Notes: generated by a model not told the origin, from the letters alone. DNA of 16,604 nucleotides from JBHHYN01 sp046757565 (GCA_046757565.1 JBHHYN010000059.1:1-16604); one strand, 5' to 3'; counted from the stretch's first letter, positions 8,155-15,273 are shown. Numbers and translations are program-made.

Positions 8155-8811
8155 ATGAGAATCATATTATTAGGTCCACCGGGCGCAGGTAAAGGGACCC
8201 AGGCAAACTTTATTAAAGACGAATTCAGTATCCCTCAAATATCCACGGGCGATATGTTGAGATCTGCAGTAAAAGCAGGTACCCCACTGGGTGTGGAAGC
8301 GAAAAAAGTCATGGATGCGGGAGAACTGGTTTCCGATGAATTAATTCTTGAGCTGGTAAAACAGCGTATCGCGGAGGACGATTGTCAAATGGGGTATTTA
8401 TTTGACGGTTTTCCCCGTACCATCGTCCAGGCTGAGGGGATGGATAAAGCCGGTATTCATGTTGATTATGTGGTCGAGCTTCAGGCCGATGATGAAGAGA
8501 TTATACACAGGATGAGCGGGCGCCGTGTCCATCCACCATCCGGGCGCACTTATCACATAGTATTCAATCCCCCAAGGGAGCCTGATAAAGACGATATGAC
8601 AGGGGAGCCATTAATACAGCGTGATGACGATCGTGAAGAGACCGTCAGGAACCGTCTCAAGGTCTATCACCAGCAGACAGCGCCATTAATAGAGTATTAT
8701 TCAGGGCCGATCAGGGGTAATGAAAAAAATATACCTGAATATCTGCAAATTAATGGCATGAGAGATATTAATGAAGTACGGGAAAGCATTATTGCAGCAT
8801 TGAAGAATTAA
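8155..8811 (+). CDS. adk: Adenylate kinase
   Basis: This 218-residue enzyme interconverts ATP + AMP and two ADP. It has the P-loop GPPGAGKGTQ (7-16), the AMP-site TGDMLR (31-36), GYLFDGFPRT, and the long-form LID domain (RRVHPPSGRTYHIVFNPP ... DDMTGEPLIQRDDD), then the ETVRNRLKVY motif. The LID has no zinc-binding cysteines, as usual for Gram-negative enzymes. The length is that of the bacterial long-LID class. The ATG at 8155 aligns with MRIILLGPPG starts in the family. An AGGG lies about 12 bases upstream. The gene is transcribed divergently from the Mth938-like gene, and no clear sigma-70 promoter of normal spacing was seen in the 65-bp gap. Confidence 0.96.
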   Translation: MRIILLGPPGAGKGTQANFIKDEFSIPQISTGDMLRSAVKAGTPLGVEAKKVMDAGELVSDELILELVKQRIAEDDCQMGYLFDGFPRTIVQAEGMDKAGIHVDYVVELQADDEEIIHRMSGRRVHPPSGRTYHIVFNPPREPDKDDMTGEPLIQRDDDREETVRNRLKVYHQQTAPLIEYYSGPIRGNEKNIPEYLQINGMRDINEVRESIIAALKN

Positions 8812-8834
8812 AGGATGTAATGGAGTTGGGGATT

Positions 8835-8857
8835 CATCGATTTCTTGGAAATTGATG
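8835..8857 (+). other. Hairpin downstream of adk
   Basis: CATCGATTTC (8835-8844) and GAAATTGATG (8848-8857) pair as a 10-bp stem with one G-U and a 3-base loop. No U tract follows directly, so it may be an mRNA 3'-end structure rather than an intrinsic terminator. Confidence 0.35.
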
Positions 8858-8961
8858 GTTCCTGTAGAAATCATGCAACAATCATCACCTCAAAAAATTT
8901 TTGTTAGCGGGTCATTCCTGTTAATTTATTCTTGGTGTTTTTTAAATAATGTTAAAAAATA

Positions 8962-8991
8962 TTTACAATAAATAAAAAACATTACTATAAT
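8962..8991 (+). promoter_or_regulatory. Sigma-70-type promoter for the histone-like gene
   Basis: TTTACA (8962-8967) and a perfect TATAAT (8986-8991) are separated by 18 bases in a very AT-rich stretch (about 8935-9000). Transcription would begin near 8998, giving a leader of about 70 bases with three imperfect 8-base repeats of TTGTGTTG (9001-9024). The -35 box lies between the inverted heptamers TAATGTT (8947-8953) and AACATTA (8978-8984), a possible operator. Confidence 0.65.
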
Positions 8992-9069
8992 ATCTGCTAG
9001 TTGTGTTGTTGTGTTGTTGTATAGAGTTAATTTGTATCGTCCAATTTGGTTCCAGGGGAGTTTAATGAT

Positions 9070-9363
9070 ATGGCAAAGAAGACTGCAAAGAAACGCGTAG
9101 CAAAGAAAAAGGCCACCAAGAAGAAGGTAGCCAAGAAGAAGGTGGCCAAGAAGAAGGCCACCAAGAAAAAGGCCAAGAAGAAGGCCGCCAAGAAAAAGGC
9201 CACCAAGAAAAAGGCCAAGAAAAAGGCCACCAAGAAAAAGGCCAAGAAGAAGGCCACCAAGAAAAAGGCCAAAAAGAAGGTAGCCAAGAAAAAGGCCAAA
9301 AAGAAAAAGGCCAAGAAGAAGGCCACCAAGAAAAAGGCTAAAAAGAGAGCCAAAAAAAAATAG
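9070..9363 (+). CDS. Lysine/alanine-repeat histone H1-like protein
   Basis: This 97-residue, almost purely Lys/Ala/Thr/Val protein begins MAKKTAKKRVAKKKATKKK. It is built from AKKK, ATKKK and VAKKK units, with a 9-residue ATKKKAKKK period repeated from about residue 46. It resembles the low-complexity basic tails of bacterial histone H1-like (AlgP/HC-type) proteins, which are thought to bind DNA non-specifically; no folded domain is visible. The start at 9070 has AGGGGAG (9054-9060) nine bases upstream. An out-of-frame ATG at 9065 and an in-frame TTG at 9046 are less likely starts. The gene ends in an A9 run (9352-9360) directly before TAG. The frame one base further on continues open and basic to 9475, so the real protein may be longer. 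A strong terminator follows. Confidence 0.8.
   Translation: MAKKTAKKRVAKKKATKKKVAKKKVAKKKATKKKAKKKAAKKKATKKKAKKKATKKKAKKKATKKKAKKKVAKKKAKKKKAKKKATKKKAKKRAKKK
9100..9350 (+). repeat. Tandem degenerate DNA repeats inside the histone-like gene
   Basis: Units such as GCCACCAAGAAAAAG and GCCAAGAAGAAG recur in tandem, encoding ATKKK and AKKK blocks. Such repeats can expand or contract by slippage, so the length of this gene may vary between strains. Confidence 0.7.
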
Positions 9364-9475
9364 GCCGTCTTTAACCGCCGCCCAGCAAAGGCAGAGAGCC
9401 AGGGCGGCGATAAAGGCCAGACGTGAAAAACGCCACGCGCTGGCGAGGAAACTGGCAGCAGAGGCAAAGGTTTAA
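9362..9475 (+). other. Open +1 reading frame continuing the histone-like gene
   Basis: Directly after the A9 tract, the +1 frame reads about 37 residues, including AAQQRQRARAAIKARREKR and HALARKLAAEAKV, then TAA at 9473-9475. It is Arg/Lys/Ala-rich with no initiation codon of its own, and stops just before the terminator. It looks like the natural C-terminus of an H1-like protein reached by loss of one A, a +1 frameshift or transcript slippage. It may also be only a sequencing artefact in a homopolymer. Confidence 0.5.
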
Positions 9476-9511
9476 ACTATTTGCCGGCGGGTGTTTTTTT
9501 CAGCGGTATTC

Positions 9512-9542
9512 AAGGCCCCACGCTCGTGGGGCCTTGTTTTAT
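9512..9542 (+). terminator. Strong intrinsic terminator
   Basis: A perfect stem AAGGCCCCAC (9512-9521) / GTGGGGCCTT (9526-9535) with a 4-base loop is followed by GTTTTAT. It closes the histone-like transcription unit. A T7 run at 9494-9500 lies just upstream. Confidence 0.85.
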
Positions 9543-9606
9543 AGGGTATTCTCGCTGCACTATGCAGGCTGCTGGTAGTGGCGATAGACTGCCCATATCG
9601 ACAAAC

Positions 9607-9636
9607 TTGTACCGTTTCTCCTCACCTCCATAACAT
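9607..9636 (+). promoter_or_regulatory. Possible mrcB promoter
   Basis: TTGTAC (9607-9612) and TAACAT (9631-9636) are 18 bases apart, located between the upstream terminator and mrcB. Both boxes are imperfect, so this is tentative. Confidence 0.25.
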
Positions 9637-9666
9637 GAATTCTCCCGGGTAATTCCCCAGCATCAC

Positions 9667-11964
9667 ATGACCTTGAAATCATCACCGCGCAGAAGAAAAA
9701 GCCGCCGGGCAAGGGCAAGAAAACCGGTCAGGACAGCAAAAAGAAGAGGGACTACCCGGTACCTTAGGGCATTGCAGCTAATCATTATTTTTTCGTGTAT
9801 TGGTGCTGCCTATATATTGTGGCTGGATCATCATATCCAGGATAAATTCGAAGGCAGACGATGGTCTCTACCGGCCCGTGTCTATGCCGGTCCATTAGAG
9901 ATATACCCTGGTTTAACCCTATCCATAAGCAGACTGGAACGAGAATTATTATCAACTGGCTTTGTACAACACGCTCACTTAAATCATTCGGGCCAGTACC
10001 GGCGCAGCCATCATGCCCTGGAATTTGTCAAGCGACCCTTCCGTTTCTGGGACGGCAAGGAACAGCGTGCATCGATTCATGTATCATTTGACGGTGATCG
10101 CATCAGCAGTATGCGTGATAACCGGACCGGTAAACCATTAAGTGTTGTCAGGTTGGAACCCCGGCTTATCGGCAAGATCTACCCGGCCCATAATGAAGAC
10201 CGGGTCCTGCTTTCTTCTGATGAAACGCCCGCTTTCCTGTTAAAAACACTCGTCGCCGTGGAAGACAGGTCTTTTTACCATCATTTCGGCATAGATTTCC
10301 GGGGTATCTTGAGGGCCTTGTTTATGGATATTCGCCAGGGTGGATTCTCTCAGGGGGGCAGTACACTCACGCAACAGTTGGTGAAAAATTATTTTTTATC
10401 TCCACACAGGACATTCCGGCGCAAGTTTAACGAGATGATTATGGCCGTGTTACTGGAGTTACACTATTCAAAGAATGAAATCCTGTCGGCCTATATCAAT
10501 GAAGTTTATTTAGGACAACATGGCGCCCGGAGTATTCACGGTTTTGGCACGGCTGCGGAATTCTATTTTGGCCGGCCTTTGAACGAATTACGTATCGAAC
10601 ATATCGCACTGCTGGTGGGGCTTGTCCGTGGCGCCTCCTATTACAATCCCCGCCGGCATCCACAACGCGCACTTGAAAGGCGAAACCTGGTGCTGCGTTT
10701 GCTGCACGATCAGGGTTACCTAAGCAAAGAAGAGACCACCCTGGCGCAATCAAGACCGCTGGGGGTCACCGGAAAACCCACATGGGGCCGTGCTAAATAT
10801 CCCGCCTTTCTTGATCTCGTCAGGAGGCAGTTGTTGCGGGATTACAAGATGAAGGATCTGCGTAATGAAGGACTACGGATATTTACAACACTGGAACCGG
10901 ATATACAGGATACCGTGGAACACATTGCCGGGAAAAAATTAAGGGAACTGGAAAAACGCAAGGGCGTTAAACTGAATTCATTGCAAATGGCATCGGTCAT
11001 TTTGCGCATAGGCACAGGTGAAGTGCTGGCCGTTATTGGCGGCAGAGACAGGCAATTGGACGGGTTTAACAGGGCGCTGGATGCCAAACGCCCCATCGGC
11101 TCGTTGATAAAACCGGCAATTTATCTCACCGCTCTATCAAGACCGGACAGGTATAATCTGTTAACACTTATCGATGATACGCCGGTTGCTGTGCGGCAGA
11201 AAGATGGCGCCTTGTGGCAGCCCAGGAACTATGATCGAAAACCCCACGGGAAGGTATTGCTTGGCGATGCCTTGAAACATTCCTACAACCTCGCCTCGGT
11301 ACGTTTAGGTCTGGATGTGGGTCTGGATAAAGTGATCAGCACCCTCCATAAAACGGGAATTGACGCTGCGATAAAGGCCTATCCGTCACTACTGCTCGGC
11401 TCCCTGGAGCTTGCCCCCATCGAGGTTGCACAAATGTATCAGACACTCGCCAATGGCGGTTTTCAAGTGCCGGTCAACACTATCCGGGCGGTGCTTGATC
11501 GTTACAACAGGCCGGTACAACGTTATGGTATTGAGGTCAGACAGACACTGGATCCGGTGCCCGTGTTCCTGCTCGATTTTCTGTTAACGGAGGTTGTCAG
11601 GGACGGGACAGCAAGGGCATTGAATCAGTCAATGCGTGGCAGGCAACCGCTGGCGGGCAAGACCGGCACGACGAATGATCTGCGCGACAGCTGGTATGCC
11701 GGCTTTGGTGATGAGTTACTGGCCGTGACCTGGATGGGGCGGGATGATGATCAGCCAACCCGCTTCACGGGTTCCAGCGGCGCCCTGCAATTATGGTCGG
11801 CAATGATGAACGCTATTCAGCTCCAACCATTGCAGCTGAGGGCGCCGGAGGGAATAAAGTGGCTGAATATCCTGAATAAAACCGGTGGTAAACATTGTCC
11901 CGATCAGAAGGCAATCCCATATAATGGCAGTTATGAATCCATTGCCCTGACAGACTGTTTTTAA
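9667..11964 (+). CDS. mrcB: Bifunctional penicillin-binding protein 1b
   Basis: This class A PBP of 765 residues polymerises lipid II and cross-links peptidoglycan in the periplasm. It has a very basic cytoplasmic N-terminus (1-33), one membrane helix (about 34-53) and a UB2H-like region (about 65-160, with LPARVYAGPLEIYPG, typical of PBP1b). The GT51 transglycosylase follows, with VEDRSFYHHFGID (catalytic Glu199) and GGSTLTQQLVKN (230-241). The transpeptidase has all three active-site motifs: SLIK (Ser479-Lys482), SYN (539-541) and KTGT (665-668). Length and the UB2H signature favour PBP1b over PBP1a. The ATG at 9667 lacks a strong ribosome-binding site. The TPR lipoprotein gene downstream probably encodes its activator. 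Confidence 0.95.
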   Translation: MTLKSSPRRRKSRRARARKPVRTAKRRGTTRYLRALQLIIIFSCIGAAYILWLDHHIQDKFEGRRWSLPARVYAGPLEIYPGLTLSISRLERELLSTGFVQHAHLNHSGQYRRSHHALEFVKRPFRFWDGKEQRASIHVSFDGDRISSMRDNRTGKPLSVVRLEPRLIGKIYPAHNEDRVLLSSDETPAFLLKTLVAVEDRSFYHHFGIDFRGILRALFMDIRQGGFSQGGSTLTQQLVKNYFLSPHRTFRRKFNEMIMAVLLELHYSKNEILSAYINEVYLGQHGARSIHGFGTAAEFYFGRPLNELRIEHIALLVGLVRGASYYNPRRHPQRALERRNLVLRLLHDQGYLSKEETTLAQSRPLGVTGKPTWGRAKYPAFLDLVRRQLLRDYKMKDLRNEGLRIFTTLEPDIQDTVEHIAGKKLRELEKRKGVKLNSLQMASVILRIGTGEVLAVIGGRDRQLDGFNRALDAKRPIGSLIKPAIYLTALSRPDRYNLLTLIDDTPVAVRQKDGALWQPRNYDRKPHGKVLLGDALKHSYNLASVRLGLDVGLDKVISTLHKTGIDAAIKAYPSLLLGSLELAPIEVAQMYQTLANGGFQVPVNTIRAVLDRYNRPVQRYGIEVRQTLDPVPVFLLDFLLTEVVRDGTARALNQSMRGRQPLAGKTGTTNDLRDSWYAGFGDELLAVTWMGRDDDQPTRFTGSSGALQLWSAMMNAIQLQPLQLRAPEGIKWLNILNKTGGKHCPDQKAIPYNGSYESIALTDCF

Positions 11965-11973
11965 AGTGTGACG

Positions 11974-11996
11974 TTTAACCACATAGGCACAGAGTT
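11974..11996 (+). repeat. Short motif resembling a dispersed intergenic repeat
   Basis: The stretch containing AACCACATAGGCACAGAG resembles the dispersed 'accacagaggcacagag' sequence seen between genes in many bacterial genomes. Only one copy is present here, so this is recognition rather than proof. Confidence 0.25.
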
Positions 11997-12064
11997 AATA
12001 AAAGCTAAAAATAACGAACGAAAAGCTCGGGGGCTTGCCCTAGAATTGGAGTGGGATAACAGAT

Positions 12065-12130
12065 ATGAATAACCATTACACCGAAACCCGGTCGCTTGCT
12101 GCCCAGTTGTTCATCAGGGTTGACCGTTAG
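12065..12130 (+). CDS. Possible 21-codon leader ORF upstream of the lpoP-like gene
   Basis: ATG at 12065 opens a short frame (MNNHYTETRSLAAQLFIRVD, then Arg) ending in TAG at 12128-12130. GGAGTGGGAT (12047-12056) lies about eight bases upstream and could serve as ribosome-binding site. The stop is 28 bases before the TTG start of the lipoprotein gene, so it could be a coupled leader peptide. I recognise no family, and it may be chance. Confidence 0.25.
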   Translation: MNNHYTETRSLAAQLFIRVDR

Positions 12131-12158
12131 CCTGTCCCCGGCAGGCAGGAGTAAACCA

Positions 12159-12686
12159 TTGCAAAAACGGCTTTTCTTTCTGATCACTATTTTATGGTTA
12201 CTGCAGTCCTGTTCTACCGCAACCCCCAGGCCCGCACCGGTAGAAGACCGCTCTGCACCGGTATCTGTCGAAGCGCATGATGAAGCTGCCGCAATCAATA
12301 CTGCCCAACAGGAACATGCAGGGAGTGAACAAGGGAGCCCTGTTACGCCGGGAGCAAATCCCGCCGTGATCGCCTTGATGGATGATGCACAGGCTTATGT
12401 GAATAGCGGCAACCGTGAAACCGCCGCCGCCACGCTGGAACGGGCATTGCGGCTGGAGCCGAAGAACGCGCTGATATGGCACCGTCTCGGCGCCCTGCGC
12501 CTGCAACAGGGCGCCTGGCAACAGGCCCTGGCCCTGGCGCGAAAATCCAATGCTCTTGCGGCCGGGAACCGCTCTTTGCAGGCGGCGAATTGGCAGATCA
12601 TCGCCCGGGTCAAGGAGGCAGTGCAGGATGATGACGGCGCCAGGCATGCCAACCAGATGATTAAACGATTAAACAGCAGTCACTGA
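12159..12686 (+). CDS. TPR lipoprotein, probable PBP1b activator (LpoP-like)
   Basis: This 175-residue predicted outer-membrane lipoprotein uses a TTG start at 12159, supported by AGGAG (12147-12151) seven bases upstream. The start gives MQKRLFFLITILWLLQSC, a textbook signal peptide with lipobox LLQSC and lipidated Cys18. The frame is open further back to 12096, but that would bury the signal. A Pro/Ala/Glu-rich linker (about 19-70) precedes two to three TPR-like helical hairpins: AQAYVNSGNRETAAATLERA ... RLEPKN (about 78-103), WHRLGALRLQQGAWQQALAL (about 107-126), then a less regular third. In Pseudomonas, LpoP is a TPR lipoprotein encoded beside the PBP1b gene that activates this synthase. 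Lipoprotein signal, TPRs and position directly after mrcB all fit. The functional assignment is by context and architecture. Confidence 0.75.
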   Translation: MQKRLFFLITILWLLQSCSTATPRPAPVEDRSAPVSVEAHDEAAAINTAQQEHAGSEQGSPVTPGANPAVIALMDDAQAYVNSGNRETAAATLERALRLEPKNALIWHRLGALRLQQGAWQQALALARKSNALAAGNRSLQAANWQIIARVKEAVQDDDGARHANQMIKRLNSSH

Positions 12687-12915
12687 TAAGAGATATTGTA
12701 ATTTCACCTTTTCATGGAAGCGGACGCTTGCAGGACCTCCCATACTGGTGTGCATTGACATTGCCGGATACAGGGAAGGGGGATATGATGAACATTTCAA
12801 GCGTAAAAACAGCTTAATCAATATCCGCTGGTAAGATGTCACAAGCTTGCCAGGTGTGAATTGATCCGGTGGAAGTCGTATTAATACCCGGAAGACCGGT
12901 ATTGAGGAGACGACA
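12687..12915. other. 229-bp gap between the lipoprotein gene and the CRISPR-Cas locus
   Basis: I see no gene, tRNA or CRISPR repeats here. TTGACA (12755-12760) lacks a well-spaced -10 box; the nearest TATGAT is 23 bases away. The only clear structure is the hairpin at 12883-12903. The promoter for the cas operon should lie in this gap. Confidence 0.5.
12883..12903 (+). promoter_or_regulatory. Hairpin abutting the cas6 ribosome-binding site
   Basis: AATACCCGG (12883-12891) and CCGGTATT (12896-12903) form a stem with one bulged C and a 4-base AAGA loop. The GAGGAGA ribosome-binding site of cas6 starts at the very next base (12904), so the structure could affect cas6 translation or be a protein-binding site. 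Confidence 0.35.
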
Positions 12916-13944
12916 GTGAACAGCATCAACTACAGGATGGAACGCCATGCGGGCAACTCTGTCCCCATTCCCCGGATCCCCGTTGCTCATTACCGGTTCA
13001 GTTTCAAGTGCGATACATTCCCGCCAGATAACCAGTACCTGGGCTCGGCATGGCGTGGGGCGCTGGGGCATGCATTACGGCGAACTGTCTGCGTGACCGG
13101 ACTGCCGGAGTGCGATGCATGTCTCCTTTACCGGAGCTGTTCCTATCCCTACCTTTTCGAAACACCACCGCCTGTGCAGACACAGAAGATGCGGCGTTAT
13201 ACTGCTGCACCTCATCCTTTTATAATCGTCCTTCCCCCGTCTGGAATGGACAGGGATGACACGGGGGATTGGTTACTGGAACTGGTGCTCATCGGTCATG
13301 CTGCAAACCAGCAGCTTGCCTATCTCATCCATGCCCTTAAAGAGGCGGGCCGGCAGGGGATCACCTCAGCACGTCTGAAGATGGAACTCACTGGCGTTGC
13401 TCAGGCTGTGGCATTGCCGCCTCGGAATTACCATACGATCTATCAGGCACCAGAGGGTCACCTGGAACCACTGCCAATCACGGCCCCGGAATGTCCACCC
13501 GTACGGGACATCGTTCATCTGCAACTGCACACACCATTCCGGTTCAAGAAGGCGGGGAATCTGGTTACTGCTGAGACCCTGGGCTTCCCCGATCTGTTTG
13601 GCGCCTTGCTACGGCGCATTTCAATGCTGAGCTATTTCCATACGGACACGCCATTCGAGATCGATTTTCGCAGGTTGATAGCGGCAACCAGACACGTGGA
13701 GACGGTATCCAAAGAGCTACGCTGGCACGACTGGACACGATATTCCACTCGTCAGCGAACAACGATGCAGCTGGGTGGAGTGGTCGGTACTATCATATTT
13801 CGAGGCCCGGAAATGGAACAATTCTGGCCCTGCCTGTGGGCCGGGCAATGGCTGCACGCCGGCAAGGCCACAAGCATGGGACTGGGCCGATACACGATAC
13901 AGGAGACGGCAAGCTTGCCGGAGCGGACAGCGGCAGTTCGTTGA
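12916..13944 (+). CDS. cas6: CRISPR pre-crRNA endoribonuclease Cas6 (RAMP)
   Basis: This 342-residue RAMP protein of the Cas6 family (PF10040 type) would cut CRISPR precursor RNA within the repeats. The C-terminal RAMP half is clear: LQLHTPFRFKKAGNLV (202-217), FPDLFGALLRRISMLSYFH (224-242), GGVVGTIIFRG (287-297) and the Gly-rich RNA-binding loop GKATSMGLGRY (316-326). The N-terminal half has a cysteine cluster, Cys59-x6-Cys66-x2-Cys69-x5-Cys75, followed by YLFE, seen in this Cas6 branch. The GTG start at 12916 is chosen because GAGGAGA (12904-12910) lies five bases upstream; ATG 12937 is an alternative. The CARF gene begins 14 bases after the stop. Linkage to cmr1 places it with a type III-B system. 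Catalytic residues vary in this family and I cannot name them. Confidence 0.88.
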   Translation: MNSINYRMERHAGNSVPIPRIPVAHYRFSFKCDTFPPDNQYLGSAWRGALGHALRRTVCVTGLPECDACLLYRSCSYPYLFETPPPVQTQKMRRYTAAPHPFIIVLPPSGMDRDDTGDWLLELVLIGHAANQQLAYLIHALKEAGRQGITSARLKMELTGVAQAVALPPRNYHTIYQAPEGHLEPLPITAPECPPVRDIVHLQLHTPFRFKKAGNLVTAETLGFPDLFGALLRRISMLSYFHTDTPFEIDFRRLIAATRHVETVSKELRWHDWTRYSTRQRTTMQLGGVVGTIIFRGPEMEQFWPCLWAGQWLHAGKATSMGLGRYTIQETASLPERTAAVR

Positions 13945-13958
13945 AAGAAAATAGCTAC

Positions 13959-15263
13959 ATGGAGTCAACAGGCATAATGAAGAGGGAATCTATCAGGACG
14001 CCGTATGCAACATACGGGATTGATGCCACGGATGCCAGGGATGGCCTGCCTGCCGCGCCGCAAGAACCCGCGGCACGTGCAGGCGCGGCTCCGGTTTTAT
14101 CTAATAGCAGGGAACAAACACCATTGAAAAGTCTTGATCCAGCATTGCCACACACCTACCCGCGGCGCATTCTGCTTGCGGTCACCGGTCTTTCGCCCCA
14201 GGTGGCGACGGAGACCCTCTATGCCCTGGCCGTAAAAAAAGAACTACCCTTTGTGCCAACCGAAATCCATCTCATCACGACAGCCGAAGGTGCGGAGCGG
14301 GCACGTCTTTCCCTGTTGCATGAGAAATCCGGCTGGTATCCAAAGCTGTGTCGTGATTACAGTCTGAAAGATATTCAGTTTGACGAAGAGGGGCTGCATA
14401 TCCTGAAGAATAATGAGGGTGAACTGCTGACTGACATACGCACTCCCATTGATAACGAACGTGCGGCGGATGCCATTACGGAGATTGTACGAAAGCTGAC
14501 AGAAGATCCGCAGAGCGCGTTGCACGTCTCCATCGCAGGAGGGCGCAAGACCATGGGTTTCTATCTCGGGTACGCCCTCTCCCTGTTTGGCCGTCCCCAG
14601 GACAGGCTTTCCCATGTACTGGTCAATGCGCCTTACGAATCTCACCCCGATTTCTACTACCCCACTCCGGAGAGCCATGTGATCTACACCCCGGGTCCGG
14701 ACAGCAAACCGCTGGATACGCAAAATGCCAATGTGACGCTGGCGGAAATCCCCTTCGTCAGACTGCGCCATGGATTGCCGGATGAACTGCTTACCGGGCG
14801 CGTTCAATTCAGTAAAACAGTGGTCGCCGTGCAAAGAAATGTCGGTCCACCGGAGCTTGTGATAGATACTGCTAGGTGTTGGGTTGAATGCGGCGGTCAA
14901 CGTATTGTAATGAAACCGGCGGATCAAGCTTTTTTAAGCTGGTTTGCCCACCGTGCTATGGAAGAAAAACCCGGTATTTTCCGGAGTGGCGTCACGAACG
15001 ATGAAAAAGAGGAGTATTTGAATGAATACCGCAGATTGCGCGGCGATTTTTCGGGGAGTGTTGAGCAACTGCAAGAAGCGCTGAAGGATGGACTGGATGA
15101 GGATTACTTCGATCAGCGCCGCTCACGCTTGCATGCTGCGCTGGATCGCGCCTTGGGAAAGGCCGTGGCGCGGGACTATTACGTCCACAGTGATCGCAAA
15201 CGGCCAACAAGCCGTTATTCTATGAGGCTGAGTCCAGGCCAGATACGTATCAGCGATAGATAA
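13959..15263 (+). CDS. CARF-domain CRISPR accessory protein (Cas_NE0113/TIGR02584 family)
   Basis: This 434-residue protein is related to Csm6/Csx1-type CARF proteins, which bind cyclic oligoadenylate made by Cas10 of type III systems. The CARF domain (about 69-270) starts RRILLAVTGLSPQVATETLY, has TEIHLITTAEGAERA (101-115), the ligand-loop signature HVSIAGGRKTMGFYLGYAL (189-207), and HVLVNAPYE ... FYYPTP. The C-terminal part (about 300-434) includes a segment that may be winged-helix-like (IVMKPADQAFLSWFAHRAM, 316-334). It also has two Arg-x4-His sequences, Arg387-His392 and Arg405-His410, that could be a HEPN ribonuclease motif; I cannot decide. The first 65 residues are Pro/Ala-rich and probably disordered. 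The ATG at 13959 is preferred, but Met7 or a TTG at 14125 would remove some or most of that leader. DUF2130 follows after ten bases. Confidence 0.85.
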   Translation: MESTGIMKRESIRTPYATYGIDATDARDGLPAAPQEPAARAGAAPVLSNSREQTPLKSLDPALPHTYPRRILLAVTGLSPQVATETLYALAVKKELPFVPTEIHLITTAEGAERARLSLLHEKSGWYPKLCRDYSLKDIQFDEEGLHILKNNEGELLTDIRTPIDNERAADAITEIVRKLTEDPQSALHVSIAGGRKTMGFYLGYALSLFGRPQDRLSHVLVNAPYESHPDFYYPTPESHVIYTPGPDSKPLDTQNANVTLAEIPFVRLRHGLPDELLTGRVQFSKTVVAVQRNVGPPELVIDTARCWVECGGQRIVMKPADQAFLSWFAHRAMEEKPGIFRSGVTNDEKEEYLNEYRRLRGDFSGSVEQLQEALKDGLDEDYFDQRRSRLHAALDRALGKAVARDYYVHSDRKRPTSRYSMRLSPGQIRISDR

Positions 15264-15273
15264 GAGGAATATC

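Noticed and set aside
9027..9467. A 146-codon minus-strand frame rich in Phe, Leu and Ala
   Set aside because: It is the antisense of the AAG/GCC repeats of the histone-like gene. The plus-strand gene has a promoter, ribosome-binding site and terminator.
12096..12158. Upstream extension of the lpoP-like gene from TTG 12096
   Set aside because: It would place 21 residues before the signal peptide. The TTG at 12159 has a proper ribosome-binding site and yields a clean lipobox.
12755..12789. TTGACA ... TATGAT as a cas operon promoter
   Set aside because: The boxes are 23 bases apart, and no better -10 box lies at 16-18 bases.
12687..12915. CRISPR array next to cas6
   Set aside because: No regularly spaced direct repeats occur here or anywhere else in the window.
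13836..13958. Upstream extension of the CARF gene into cas6 from GTG 13836
   Set aside because: It would overlap cas6 by over 100 bases, has no ribosome-binding site, and adds low-complexity residues with no family match.
14244..14927. A 227-codon minus-strand frame opposite the CARF gene
   Set aside because: It lies wholly opposite a well-recognised CARF coding sequence and shows no family motifs.
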